64,000 nt of DNA, from assembly GCF_001720465.1 (NCBI RefSeq), contig NZ_CP017113.1, positions 2,108,001 to 2,172,000 on the forward strand, in the 5' to 3' direction. Below, piece after piece: positions 44,893 through 53,460 of this stretch; the stretch's first letter is position 1; each line of letters opens with the position of its first letter. Source of the DNA: Porphyrobacter sp. LM 6 (GTDB taxonomy: Bacteria > Pseudomonadota > Alphaproteobacteria > Sphingomonadales > Sphingomonadaceae). Under the pieces are notes generated by a model. It was not told the origin of the DNA and searched no databases. It saw only the letters and a list, made by a program, of their open reading frames with translations. The position numbers and the translations under genes were made by a program.

Positions 44893-46380
44893 ATGCCGAT
44901 GACACCCATGAATGTGACTCATCCCTTCCTCGACGCGGATGGCGACAAGCTGCGCGAGGAATGCGGTATTTTCGGTGTGATCAACCACTCCGATGCCGCC
45001 GCGGCGACTGCGCTCGGCCTCCACGCGCTCCAGCATCGCGGGCAGGAAGCGGCGGGAATCGTCAGCTTCGACGGCAAGGAATTCTACGCCCGCCGCGGGC
45101 TTGGCCATGTCGCCGAGAATTTCTCCTCGTCCGATGCCATCGCCGGTCTGCCGGGCCACATGGCCGCCGGGCACGTGCGCTATTCGACCACCGGTGGTTC
45201 GGGCCTCCGGAACGTCCAGCCGCTCTATGCCGATCTTGCCAGCGGCGGTTTTGCCGTGGCGCATAACGGCAATATCTCGAACGCGATGAGCCTGCGCACC
45301 GATCTGGTGAACAAGGGTTCGATCTTCCAGTCGACGTCCGATACCGAGGTGATCATCCACCTCGTAGCCACCAGCCGCTATCCGACGATTGCAGACCGGC
45401 TGGTCGATGCCCTGCGGCTCGTCGAAGGCGCCTATGCGCTGATCGTGATGACCCCCGAAGGCATGATCGGCTGCCGCGATCCGCTCGGCATCCGTCCGCT
45501 GGTGATGGGCCGCATGGGTGAAGCGATCCTGTTCGCCTCGGAAACCGTCGCCTTCGACGTGGTCGGCGCCGAAGTGATCCGCGAAGTCGAGCCGGGCGAG
45601 CTGGTGATGGTCGATTTCTCGGGCGAGATCCGCTCGGTGCGCCCCTTCGGCAGTCCGCCGGCGCGCCCGTGCATCTTCGAACACGTCTATTTCAGTCGCC
45701 CCGATAGCGTCTTTGCGGGCCGCTCGGTCTACGAAGCGCGCAAGGCCATCGGCATGGAACTGGCGATCGAAGCCCCTTGCGAGGCCGATCTGGTGGTGCC
45801 GGTTCCGGACAGCGGCGTGCCGGCCGCAATCGGCTTTGCCCAGCAATCGGGCATCCCCTTCGAACTCGGCATCATCCGTTCGCACTATGTCGGGCGCACC
45901 TTCATCCAGCCCGGCGACGGCGCGCGCCATTCCAGCGTCAAGCGCAAGCACAACGCCAACCGCGCGCTCGTCGAAGGCAAGCGCATCGTGCTGATCGACG
46001 ATTCGATCGTGCGCGGCACCACCTCGCTCAAGATCGTCGAGATGATGCGCGAAGCGGGCGCGGCGGAAGTCCACTTCCGCGTCGCCAGCCCGCCGACCGC
46101 GCATTCCTGCTTCTACGGCGTCGACACGCCCGAACGCTCCAAGCTGCTGGCAGCGCGCATGGCGCTCGATCCGATGCGCGAGTTCATCAAGGCAGACAGT
46201 CTGGCCTTCATCTCGATTGACGGGCTTTACCGCGCGGTCGGCAAGCAAGGGCGCGATGCCGGGTGCCCGCAATTCTGTGACGCCTGCTTCACCGGCGAGT
46301 ATCCGACCAGCCTCACCGATCTCGCACTCGCCGAGCAGAACGCCGCCGAGCTCCCCTTCGCCGACCCCAAGGCTGCCTGA
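44893..46380 (+). CDS. purF: amidophosphoribosyltransferase
   Basis: PurF makes 5-phosphoribosylamine from PRPP and glutamine, the first step of purine synthesis. The N-terminal nucleophile Cys follows a short propeptide in REECGIFGV. The PRPP-binding motif is VLIDDSIVRGTT, and the cysteines in GCPQFCDACFTGEY could hold the regulatory 4Fe-4S cluster. Starts at 44893, 44899 and 44908 are all possible; the first gives 495 residues. Confidence 0.95.
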   Translation: MPMTPMNVTHPFLDADGDKLREECGIFGVINHSDAAAATALGLHALQHRGQEAAGIVSFDGKEFYARRGLGHVAENFSSSDAIAGLPGHMAAGHVRYSTTGGSGLRNVQPLYADLASGGFAVAHNGNISNAMSLRTDLVNKGSIFQSTSDTEVIIHLVATSRYPTIADRLVDALRLVEGAYALIVMTPEGMIGCRDPLGIRPLVMGRMGEAILFASETVAFDVVGAEVIREVEPGELVMVDFSGEIRSVRPFGSPPARPCIFEHVYFSRPDSVFAGRSVYEARKAIGMELAIEAPCEADLVVPVPDSGVPAAIGFAQQSGIPFELGIIRSHYVGRTFIQPGDGARHSSVKRKHNANRALVEGKRIVLIDDSIVRGTTSLKIVEMMREAGAAEVHFRVASPPTAHSCFYGVDTPERSKLLAARMALDPMREFIKADSLAFISIDGLYRAVGKQGRDAGCPQFCDACFTGEYPTSLTDLALAEQNAAELPFADPKAA

Positions 46381-46386
46381 GACACC

Positions 46387-47103
46387 ATGACCGATACAAC
46401 CAAACCGCTTTCCGGGCGCACTGCGCTTGTCACCGGCGCAAGCCGCGGCATCGGCGCTGCGACCGCCAAGGCGCTCGCCGCTGCGGGCGCGCACGTCATT
46501 CTGGTGGCCCGCAAGGTCAAGGCGCTCGAAGCGGTCGAGGATGAAATCCACGGCCTCGGCGGCACCTCGACCATCGCCCCGCTCGATCTGACCGAACCCG
46601 ATGCTGTCACCCGGCTCGCCAATGCCATCGCTGGACGCTGGCAGACGCTCGACATCATGGTGCTGGCCGCAGCCTACCTGCCCGAACTGACCCCGGCCTC
46701 GCAGATGGAGCCCAAGCAGTTCAATCAGGCGCTGCTCACCAATGTTGTTTCCACCCAGGCGCTGATCGCCGGGTTCGACCCGCTGCTGCGCCGCGCCGAG
46801 GCGGGCCGGATCATCGGTCTCACCAGCAGCGTCGCCAACGCGCCGCGGCCCTATTGGGGCGCTTATAGTGCAACCAAGGCCGCGTTCGAGAACCTGCTGG
46901 AAACCTATGCCGCCGAAGTCGAACGCCTCAGCCCGCTGCGGGTGGCGATCATCGATCCGGGCGCAACCCGCACCGAAATGCGCGCCCGCGCCTATCCCGG
47001 GGAAGACCCGCAGAGCGTGAAAGCGCCCGAAGTGGTGGCTGATCGGCTCGTCGCGCTGCTCACCGAAGGCTTCGACGGATTGCACCGCGAACGCATCGGC
47101 TGA
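46387..47103 (+). CDS. SDR family NAD(P)-dependent oxidoreductase
   Basis: A 238-residue classical short-chain dehydrogenase. Cofactor motif is VTGASRGIG, NNAG is replaced by VLAAAYLP, and the catalytic Ser and Tyr-Lys are in LTSSVA and YSATKAAF. The substrate is unknown. It is 6 bases downstream of purF and so likely cotranscribed. Confidence 0.85.
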   Translation: MTDTTKPLSGRTALVTGASRGIGAATAKALAAAGAHVILVARKVKALEAVEDEIHGLGGTSTIAPLDLTEPDAVTRLANAIAGRWQTLDIMVLAAAYLPELTPASQMEPKQFNQALLTNVVSTQALIAGFDPLLRRAEAGRIIGLTSSVANAPRPYWGAYSATKAAFENLLETYAAEVERLSPLRVAIIDPGATRTEMRARAYPGEDPQSVKAPEVVADRLVALLTEGFDGLHRERIG

Positions 47104-47232
47104 TTTTCCCCGCGTGCTTATGCGGCTGTTAACCTCTTTGTGACATGCCTTGTTAGGCGTTTCATGGGCAAGGTCCTCCCGGACCAAAAGAAACCCGTGA
47201 GACCAAAGGCAAAGTTTACAAGGTTGACACCA

Positions 47233-47580
47233 ATGGCGCTCAATTCAGATGCCTATCGCCTGGCCGCGCAGGAAGATCGCTGCGCGCCGCGCACCCGTCT
47301 CACTATCCCGGCGACTTTGCGCGCCTCGGGCGGCCGCGCCTTTCAAAGCGTGGTCCATGATCTGTCGATCTCGGGCTTTTCGGCCGCTTCGATCAACCGG
47401 ATGCACGAAGGTCAGCTGTGCTGGCTGACGCTGCCCGGGCTCGAATCGCTGCAGGCCGAAGTGGTGTGGTGGGACAACTGCATTGTCGGTTGTGCCTTCA
47501 CCGAGCTTTTGAGCCCGATCGTGCACGACAACATCCTGCAGCGCTACAGCAACGTCGGCGTTTACCGCAACGTGATCTGA
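47233..47580 (+). CDS. PilZ domain protein
   Basis: The 115-residue protein is a single PilZ domain, a cyclic-di-GMP receptor fold. Both ligand motifs are visible: RCAPR (RxxxR) and DLSISG (D/NxSxxG). It probably links c-di-GMP to motility or exopolysaccharide. The XrtA locus in the same window is one possible target, but nothing here proves it. ATG at 47233 is chosen; ATGs at 47140 and 47164 would add a basic N-terminal stretch. Confidence 0.8.
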   Translation: MALNSDAYRLAAQEDRCAPRTRLTIPATLRASGGRAFQSVVHDLSISGFSAASINRMHEGQLCWLTLPGLESLQAEVVWWDNCIVGCAFTELLSPIVHDNILQRYSNVGVYRNVI

Positions 47581-47599
47581 GCCCCGCGCCGGGGCGCGC

Positions 47600-48802
47600 T
47601 CAGCGCACCTCGGCGGCGATCTTCCGGCTCAGATCGAGGAACTGTCCCCGCTCTGCACCGCCGCTCGCCTGCGCCCAGTTGCCGATATAGGCGACAACCA
47701 TGCGCTTGTCGGGAAACAGGGTGATGCCCTGCCCGAAGATGCCCTGCGCGCCATAGGTGCCCTGCGGGTAGGTCCACCACTGGTAACCGTAGCCGAAGCC
47801 GCTGTCCCCGAAATCGACCGCGCTGTCGGTCGCCTCGGCGAACCAGTCGACCGGCACCTGCGCCCCGCCGCCTTCAAGCGCGAAGATACCCATCCGCGCA
47901 TAGTCCGACAGCCGCAGGGACAGACAGCACCCGCCGATATTGCCGCCGCGCGGATCGACCATCCAGAACATCCCGCCTTCGAACCCGGTCGCCGCCGCGA
48001 TCTTGAGCTGTGCATATTCGGCGAGCGGCTTGCCGACCGCGTTCTCGACCAGGAGCCCGATAAGATTGGTCTCGCCCGTCTTGTAAACCCACTTGCTGCC
48101 CGGCTCCGCCTCGCGCGGGAGCTGCTTCATCTGCGCAACGATCGCATCCGCGCCATAATCGGCCACAAAGCGGTTCATCTGGGCAACGTCGGACTTGGGA
48201 TCGGTGTAATCCTCATTCCACTTGACCCCGCTGGTCATCGTGGCGAGCTGGCGCACGGTGACGCCTTCGTAGGCTGACCCTGCCAGCCTCGGAATATACT
48301 TGGTCACCGGATCATTGAGGCTGGCAATCTTGCCATCTTTCACCGCCGCGCCCAGCAAGGTGGAGGTGAAGCTCTTCGCAACCGAGAAGCTGGTCCAGCG
48401 ATCCTTCGGTCCCATGCCAAGGCCGTAATGTTCGAAGGCCACCTTCCCATCGATCACCACCATCACCCCCGCGGTATTGGTTTCTGCCATCAGCGCCTTG
48501 ATTTCGGCCCGCAGCGCCTTGCTCAGCTGCTTGCCCCTGGGCAGCGGGCGCGTGGACTTCGGCGCGGGGACTTCGTGCCCGGCGAACCACTTCTCCATTT
48601 CGCGGAAGCGCTGGCTGCGCTGCTCGTCGGTCCAGAACAGCACTTGCAAGTCTGCCGGATCGCGCGGCGGAGGCTGGGTCACCACCACAGGATCAGGCCA
48701 GGCGATGGTGACACGGTGCGGCTCCTGCGCGGCCGCCGGGCTGCTGCCTGCCGCAAGCATGGCCGCCAGTATCAGCCCCGAAATCGCGCGCTTGCCTCTC
48801 AT
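47600..48802 (-). CDS. secreted serine hydrolase, beta-lactamase class C family
   Basis: A 400-residue beta-lactamase-fold protein. A signal peptide ends near SSPAAAQ. The catalytic Ser-x-x-Lys is in FSVAKSF. The usual Tyr-x-Asn position reads VYKTGETN, and the C-terminal region has GYGYQWW. This subgroup usually contains esterases or D-aminopeptidases rather than true beta-lactamases. It is not close to the BlaR1/BlaI-like genes at 60-62 kb. Confidence 0.8.
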   Translation of the reverse strand: MRGKRAISGLILAAMLAAGSSPAAAQEPHRVTIAWPDPVVVTQPPPRDPADLQVLFWTDEQRSQRFREMEKWFAGHEVPAPKSTRPLPRGKQLSKALRAEIKALMAETNTAGVMVVIDGKVAFEHYGLGMGPKDRWTSFSVAKSFTSTLLGAAVKDGKIASLNDPVTKYIPRLAGSAYEGVTVRQLATMTSGVKWNEDYTDPKSDVAQMNRFVADYGADAIVAQMKQLPREAEPGSKWVYKTGETNLIGLLVENAVGKPLAEYAQLKIAAATGFEGGMFWMVDPRGGNIGGCCLSLRLSDYARMGIFALEGGGAQVPVDWFAEATDSAVDFGDSGFGYGYQWWTYPQGTYGAQGIFGQGITLFPDKRMVVAYIGNWAQASGGAERGQFLDLSRKIAAEVR

Positions 48803-48869
48803 GTCCCTCTCCTGCGATCCCTCAATGAGCCAGACATAGGCGGGAGCGGGGGCGGCGGGCAACCCTTGC

Positions 48870-50255
48870 TTACCCCGCCTTCAGAGTCTTGAGCGCCGCC
48901 AGTGCCCGTTCACGCGCGGCCTTGTGGGGCACGATCTTGCGCGGATAGCCCGCGGGCCTTCGCCCGAACTCCTCGGGATCGTGGACGTATGGCTCCTCCA
49001 ACCCTTTGAGTTCGGGCACATAGGTGCGGATATAGCGCGCTGCGTCGAACTTCTCCGACTGCGAGAGCGGCGCCATGATCCGGCTGAACATGTTGCTGTC
49101 CACCCCCGTCCCCGCGGTCCACTGCCAGTTGGTGGCGTTGGAGGCGTAGTCGGCATCGCACAGCGTATCCCAGAACCACTTCTCGCCCTCGCGCCAGTCG
49201 ATCAGCAGGTGCTTGATGAGGAAGCTCGCGGTGATCATCCGCACACGGTTGTGCATCCACCCGGTCTGCCACAGCTGGCGCATCCCGGCATCGACGATCG
49301 GGTAGCCGGTCCGGCCCTGCTGCCATGCCTTGAGATCGCGCGCAGCGGCCTCGTCCGTAGCGGGATCGCGCCAGGGAAAGCGGTCGAAATCCTCGCGGTA
49401 GTTCTGCGTGGCGTAAGCGGGGAATTGCAGGATCGCGTTGGCCGAATAGTCGCGCCAGATGAGCTCGCCTTCATAGGTGCGCCAACCTTCGGACTGACGA
49501 TCCTTGAAGCGATGCCAGATCTGGATCGGGGAGATTTCACCGAAATGCAGATGCGGCGAGAGGCGCGAGACCTTGTCCACGCTCGGCAGGTTGCGCTTGT
49601 CGTCATAGGCATCGACGTCCGCTTCCCATGCGGCGAGGCGGGCGTGGGCGGCCTCTTCGCCGACCTGCCAGAACTCGCGCATCCCGCCCGCCCAGTCGGG
49701 CTTGGTCGGCAGAAGGTTCCATGATGCAAGATCGTCCGAGGCCGGCCAGCTTGCGGGCGCATCCAACCGCTCGGGCGCGGGGAGTTCGGCGCGTGGCGGG
49801 AATTCGGCCCGCACGGCGCGGCTGAACGGCGTGTAGATCTTGTACTGCCCGCCGGTGCCGGTGGTGATGCTGCCCGGCGGCATCAGGTAATTGCCGTGGT
49901 GGAGCTTGAGGGCGAGCGATTTGCCCAGCTTGCGCTCGGCATTGAGCCACCAGGGTTCGTAGTGGCAATTGGCGTGGATCGTGGTCGCACCGGTCTCATG
50001 CGCCAGTTTGGTCAGCTCCGCCACCGCCTCGCCGCGCCGCAGGATCAGCTTGCTTCCCCGTGCTTCGAAGGATTCCGCAAGGCTCGCCAGCGAATGATGC
50101 AGCCACCAGCGCGAGGCTCCGCCATAGGCGTGGTGCTTCGGGCTCTCGTCATCGAGGATATAGACCGCCACCACCGGCCCCGCCTTGGCGGCGTGGTAGA
50201 GCGCGGGGTTGTCGGCCAGGCGCAGATCGCGGCGGAGCCATACGATTTGGGTCAT
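48870..50255 (-). CDS. phrB: deoxyribodipyrimidine photolyase
   Basis: A 461-residue class I CPD photolyase that uses blue light to split cyclobutane pyrimidine dimers. The N-terminal antenna-binding domain starts MTQIVWLRRDLRLADNPAL. The FAD-binding C-terminal domain has GYPIVDAGMRQLWQTGWMHN and the electron-transfer Trp segment WQWTAGTGVDSN. Start, length and motifs all agree. A palindromic repeat lies between its start and the next gene upstream. Confidence 0.95.
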   Translation of the reverse strand: MTQIVWLRRDLRLADNPALYHAAKAGPVVAVYILDDESPKHHAYGGASRWWLHHSLASLAESFEARGSKLILRRGEAVAELTKLAHETGATTIHANCHYEPWWLNAERKLGKSLALKLHHGNYLMPPGSITTGTGGQYKIYTPFSRAVRAEFPPRAELPAPERLDAPASWPASDDLASWNLLPTKPDWAGGMREFWQVGEEAAHARLAAWEADVDAYDDKRNLPSVDKVSRLSPHLHFGEISPIQIWHRFKDRQSEGWRTYEGELIWRDYSANAILQFPAYATQNYREDFDRFPWRDPATDEAAARDLKAWQQGRTGYPIVDAGMRQLWQTGWMHNRVRMITASFLIKHLLIDWREGEKWFWDTLCDADYASNATNWQWTAGTGVDSNMFSRIMAPLSQSEKFDAARYIRTYVPELKGLEEPYVHDPEEFGRRPAGYPRKIVPHKAARERALAALKTLKAG

Positions 50256-50275
50256 TCAATTCCTCAGATCATTCA

Positions 50276-50386
50276 TCATTGCGAGGCGCCGCAGTCGCTG
50301 CGGCAATCCAGGACCGAACGACGCGGACCATGGATTGCTTGGTGGCTTTGCCCAGCTACGCTTTCGCCTTCGGCTACTCGCAATGA
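50276..50386. repeat. REPIN-like palindromic mobile repeat
   Basis: The 111-base element has perfect 10-base terminal inverted repeats, TCATTGCGAG (50276-50285) and CTCGCAATGA (50377-50386), and an inner pair CAATCCA (50304-50310) with TGGATTG (50331-50337). Very similar 'TCATTGCGAG...CTCGCAATGA' elements are dispersed through alphaproteobacterial genomes and are thought to be non-autonomous. It sits between two genes on the same strand. Confidence 0.75.
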
Positions 50387-50390
50387 CGAA

Positions 50391-51371
50391 TTAGGGCGCG
50401 GCAGGTTCCGGTAAATCGATATCTGGAAGTTGGTGGAGCGGAATGCACTCCACGCCCGGCGATGGAACCGAAAACCGGTCCCCCACGCGCGGGTCGGTGA
50501 AGCGGGCATCGCGCAGGATCACCGAGCCGTCGGCGGCGCGGGTCGCAAAAGGTGCGCGCGACCAGAACAGGAATGCGTCGGCTTGCGGGTTACCGCGTGC
50601 GCTTTCCATCGCTCTCCAGACATTGCAGGTTCCGACCGAGTCCGAGCCGATCGACCACTGGCCATCGCCAAAAGTCATGATCATCTCACGCTGCCAAGGG
50701 ACCAGCGGAACCGGCGAGGCAATCACCGTCCAGTCGCATGACACTGCCGTATCCGAGCATTCGAGATGAGGGAGCGTTTCGGCCACCCTTTCGCGCTCAA
50801 CCTGCGAAATCCCCCAATTCAACCCAACATACGCCAACCCAACCGCAATCCCCACCCGCGCAGGCCGCATCCACTCGCCCCCCGCCTTCTCCTGCCGCCG
50901 CGACCACCAGATGCACGCCATCAACAGCGCCCACAGCCACACGTCGATTATGAACAGCGTGTCGCCGTAGAACCATTGCGAGGAGAAGGGCTCCAGCAGG
51001 CGGATACCGTAGACGTTGAGCCAGTCGAAGAACGGATGGCTCAGACACCCGATGAAAGCCATCGCGTAGAGCCAGCCAAACCGCACCGGCAACCGCCCCT
51101 CGGGCCTGGTGCCGCGCTTCGTCTGCCAGCGGTCCCAGCCCCACAGCAGCCCTGCCAAGATCAAGGGAAGCAGCACCAGCGCTGGCGGGCCGTGGGTGAT
51201 GCCGCGCCGGAAGGCGAGATGCTCGGTGCCCTCCAGCCAGAAAAAGCACGCCGCGTCCACATCGGGCAGGTTCGCGCCGATGATCAGTGCGGGCATGGCA
51301 AGGCCCGTGGTGCGCTTCAGCCCCGCCTGCCCCAGCACCGCGCCGACAAGGCTATGTGTCAGATTGTCCAT
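50391..51371 (-). CDS. membrane-bound metal-dependent hydrolase (YdjM/DUF457 type)
   Basis: A 326-residue polytopic membrane protein of the LexA-binding/YdjM-like group. The N-terminus MDNLTHSLVGAVLGQAG is the family hallmark. Potential metal ligands are in NLPDVD, RRGITHG and HPFFDWLN. Several membrane helices lie in residues 1-180, followed by a soluble C-terminal part. Its biological role is unknown. Start at 51371 by the conserved N-terminus. Confidence 0.85.
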   Translation of the reverse strand: MDNLTHSLVGAVLGQAGLKRTTGLAMPALIIGANLPDVDAACFFWLEGTEHLAFRRGITHGPPALVLLPLILAGLLWGWDRWQTKRGTRPEGRLPVRFGWLYAMAFIGCLSHPFFDWLNVYGIRLLEPFSSQWFYGDTLFIIDVWLWALLMACIWWSRRQEKAGGEWMRPARVGIAVGLAYVGLNWGISQVERERVAETLPHLECSDTAVSCDWTVIASPVPLVPWQREMIMTFGDGQWSIGSDSVGTCNVWRAMESARGNPQADAFLFWSRAPFATRAADGSVILRDARFTDPRVGDRFSVPSPGVECIPLHQLPDIDLPEPAAP

Positions 51372-51469
51372 CGCTTTGCAGGCTAGCGCGCCGTTCGCGT
51401 TCAAGCGAGTGGAAATCCGCCCATCCCTCGCCTATCGCTCGCGCAAAGACCACCGGAGAGAACCACGCA

Positions 51470-52420
51470 ATGACCGACGCGCCCTACATCCGCCCCGACA
51501 TGAAGGCCTTCCTCGACATGATGGCGCAGGTGAAGGGGCCGAAGATGGTCGACATGACGCTGGAAGAGGCGCGCCTCTCTTACATCAAGATGCATGGCAT
51601 CGCCGACCGCCCCGCGCGCGCCCTGCCGGTGATCCGCGATCTGGCCTGCCCCGGCCCGGCGGGCGAGATTCCGCTGCGCCTCTATGACGCGCGCGAGACC
51701 CGCGACGAGGCCTCGCCGGTGGTGGTGTTCTACCACGGCGGCGGCTTTGTGATCGGCGATCTCGACACCCACCACGCGCTGTGCACCGAAATCGCGGCGC
51801 TGATCGATCTGCCGCTGGTCGCGGTCCACTATGCCCGCGCGCCCGAAGCGCCCTTCCCCGCCGCGATCCTCGATTGCGAGGCGGCGACGCGCTGGGTGGC
51901 TTCCTCGCCCGCCGAACTCGGCCGCACCGCCTCCGGAATCATCACCATCGGTGACAGCGCGGGCGGCAATGCGACGGTTGTGGTCGGGCAGTTGCTCGGC
52001 GCGAACCCCGCCGCCGTGCCGGTGGTGCTGCAAGTGCCGGTCTTCCCGCTGGTCGAGGATGCCAACGGCTCGGCCAGCATGGCGGCGTTTAGCGAGGGCT
52101 TCCTGCTCACCGCCGACACCATGGGCTTTTTCGATGCCTCCTATGGTGCCGACCGCAGCGACCCGCGCGGGTTCCCGATCCTTGGCGATCACTCCGCCGC
52201 CCCGCCCACCATCGTCGTCACCGCCAGCCTCGATCCGATCCGCGATTCGGGCCGCGCCTATGCAAAGGCGCTGGTCGATGCCGGACGCGACTGCGTGTTC
52301 CTCGAAATGCGCGGGGTGACGCATTCCTTCACCAACCTGCGCCAGATGGTCCCCAGCACGCAGAAGGATCTCGAACGCATTATCGCCGCGATGCGCTTCA
52401 TGCTGGAGAACCCGGCATGA
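51470..52420 (+). CDS. alpha/beta hydrolase, hormone-sensitive lipase family
   Basis: A 316-residue family IV esterase. The oxyanion motif HGGGF, nucleophile GDSAGG, Asp in SLDPIRD and His in GVTHSF are all present. It should hydrolyse short to medium acyl esters. ATG at 51470 has a GGAGAG site. A longer frame upstream overlaps the divergent membrane hydrolase gene and lacks conserved sequence. It overlaps rppH in ATGA. Confidence 0.9.
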   Translation: MTDAPYIRPDMKAFLDMMAQVKGPKMVDMTLEEARLSYIKMHGIADRPARALPVIRDLACPGPAGEIPLRLYDARETRDEASPVVVFYHGGGFVIGDLDTHHALCTEIAALIDLPLVAVHYARAPEAPFPAAILDCEAATRWVASSPAELGRTASGIITIGDSAGGNATVVVGQLLGANPAAVPVVLQVPVFPLVEDANGSASMAAFSEGFLLTADTMGFFDASYGADRSDPRGFPILGDHSAAPPTIVVTASLDPIRDSGRAYAKALVDAGRDCVFLEMRGVTHSFTNLRQMVPSTQKDLERIIAAMRFMLENPA

Positions 52421-52896
52421 GCCCTGAAGGCCTGCCCTATCGCCCCTGCGCGGGCTTCATGCTGGTGAACCGCGAAGGCCTCGTCTTTGTTGGCCAGCGG
52501 ATTGACCCGAGCGCGCACGGCTTCTGGCAGATGCCTCAGGGCGGGATCGACAAGGGCGAGGACGTGCGCGATGCCGCCTTGCGCGAATTGCAGGAGGAAA
52601 TCGGCGTCGCCGCTCACCTTGTCGAGGTGATCGCGCAAGGATCACGCCCGTTCCTCTACGACCTGCCGCCCGAGCTGCTCGGCAAGGTGTGGAAGGGCAA
52701 GTATCGCGGGCAGGAACAGCACTGGTTCCTCGGCCGCTTCTTGGGCGAGGATGCGGATATCGACCTTGAGGCCCACGATCCGCCCGAGTTCAACGAATGG
52801 CGCTGGATCGAGCCCGCGCTGCTGCCGGAGCTGATCGTGCCCTTCAAGCGGGCGGTTTACGAAGAACTAGTGGCGGAATTCGCGCCGCTGATCTGA
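52417..52896 (+). CDS. rppH: RNA pyrophosphohydrolase (Nudix)
   Basis: RppH removes pyrophosphate from 5' triphosphorylated mRNA and starts its decay. The 159-residue protein has a full Nudix box, with GGIDKGED leading to RELQEEIGV, and the RppH marks YRPCAGFMLVN at the start and WFLGRF. Length is typical. ATG overlaps the esterase stop. Confidence 0.92.
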   Translation: MSPEGLPYRPCAGFMLVNREGLVFVGQRIDPSAHGFWQMPQGGIDKGEDVRDAALRELQEEIGVAAHLVEVIAQGSRPFLYDLPPELLGKVWKGKYRGQEQHWFLGRFLGEDADIDLEAHDPPEFNEWRWIEPALLPELIVPFKRAVYEELVAEFAPLI

Positions 52897-52900
52897 CGCG

Positions 52901-53398
52901 TCAGTTCGACGCCGCGCCGTCGCCCTTGCCCTCGACCGCCAGCCGTGCCGGAACGCCGCGCGCGATGCTCGATTGCAGCGCCACGGTTTCGGGGCAGGCA
53001 TCGCCGCACAGCGATTGCAGCTTGGCGAGGTTGCGCTTGGCCTTTTCGACCGCGCCCTTTTCCACCAGCGCCGCGCCTTCGCCGGAAATCGCGGCGAAGT
53101 TGCCCGGTTCACGCGCCAGAGCCTCGCGGTAGTAGCGGATCGCCTTGCCCTGCAGGCCCTGCTGGCGCGCGGCTTCGGCGAGATCGATGAAGATCGGCGT
53201 GTAACCCGGATCAACCGTCAGCGCGGCCTCGAACGCGTCGGTTGCGGCCTGCGTTTCGCCGGCTTGCAGCGCGGCGCGGCCCTGCGCGATCAGCAGCGCT
53301 GCGCGCGGATCGGGCGCCTGCCCTGCCCCTGCGCTCAGCACGCTTGCCGACATGGCGAGACACAGCGAGAGAGCGGCGGCGGCAGGCGCAAAACGCAT
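52901..53398 (-). CDS. exported tetratricopeptide-repeat protein
   Basis: The 165-residue protein has a signal peptide (MRFAPAAAALSLCLA, ending near SAGAGQ) and about three TPR-like helical repeats (residues 30-135). Two Cys residues in LCGDACPE could form a disulfide in the periplasm. An AAGGAG ribosome-binding site precedes ATG 53398, better than the upstream start at 53464. Role unknown, probably protein-protein interaction. Confidence 0.75.
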   Translation of the reverse strand: MRFAPAAAALSLCLAMSASVLSAGAGQAPDPRAALLIAQGRAALQAGETQAATDAFEAALTVDPGYTPIFIDLAEAARQQGLQGKAIRYYREALAREPGNFAAISGEGAALVEKGAVEKAKRNLAKLQSLCGDACPETVALQSSIARGVPARLAVEGKGDGAASN

Positions 53399-53460
53399 CA
53401 GAAGCTCCTTCAGTGCTTGAGTCCGGGAACCGGAAGAGGTCTGCATACCATGGTAGGCTA

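Noticed and set aside
44836..47187. Long minus-strand open frame opposite purF and the SDR gene (about 783 codons).
   Set aside because: Shadow of two well-supported genes; composition is that of an antisense frame.
47600..48802. Serine hydrolase as a beta-lactamase controlled by the BlaI-like protein.
   Set aside because: It lies about 13 kb away, the sequence fits the esterase-like subgroup, and I saw no BlaI-type dyad before it.
53448..53457. TACCATGGTA palindrome before the TPR gene as an operator.
   Set aside because: A single 10-base palindrome in a short gap is expected by chance.
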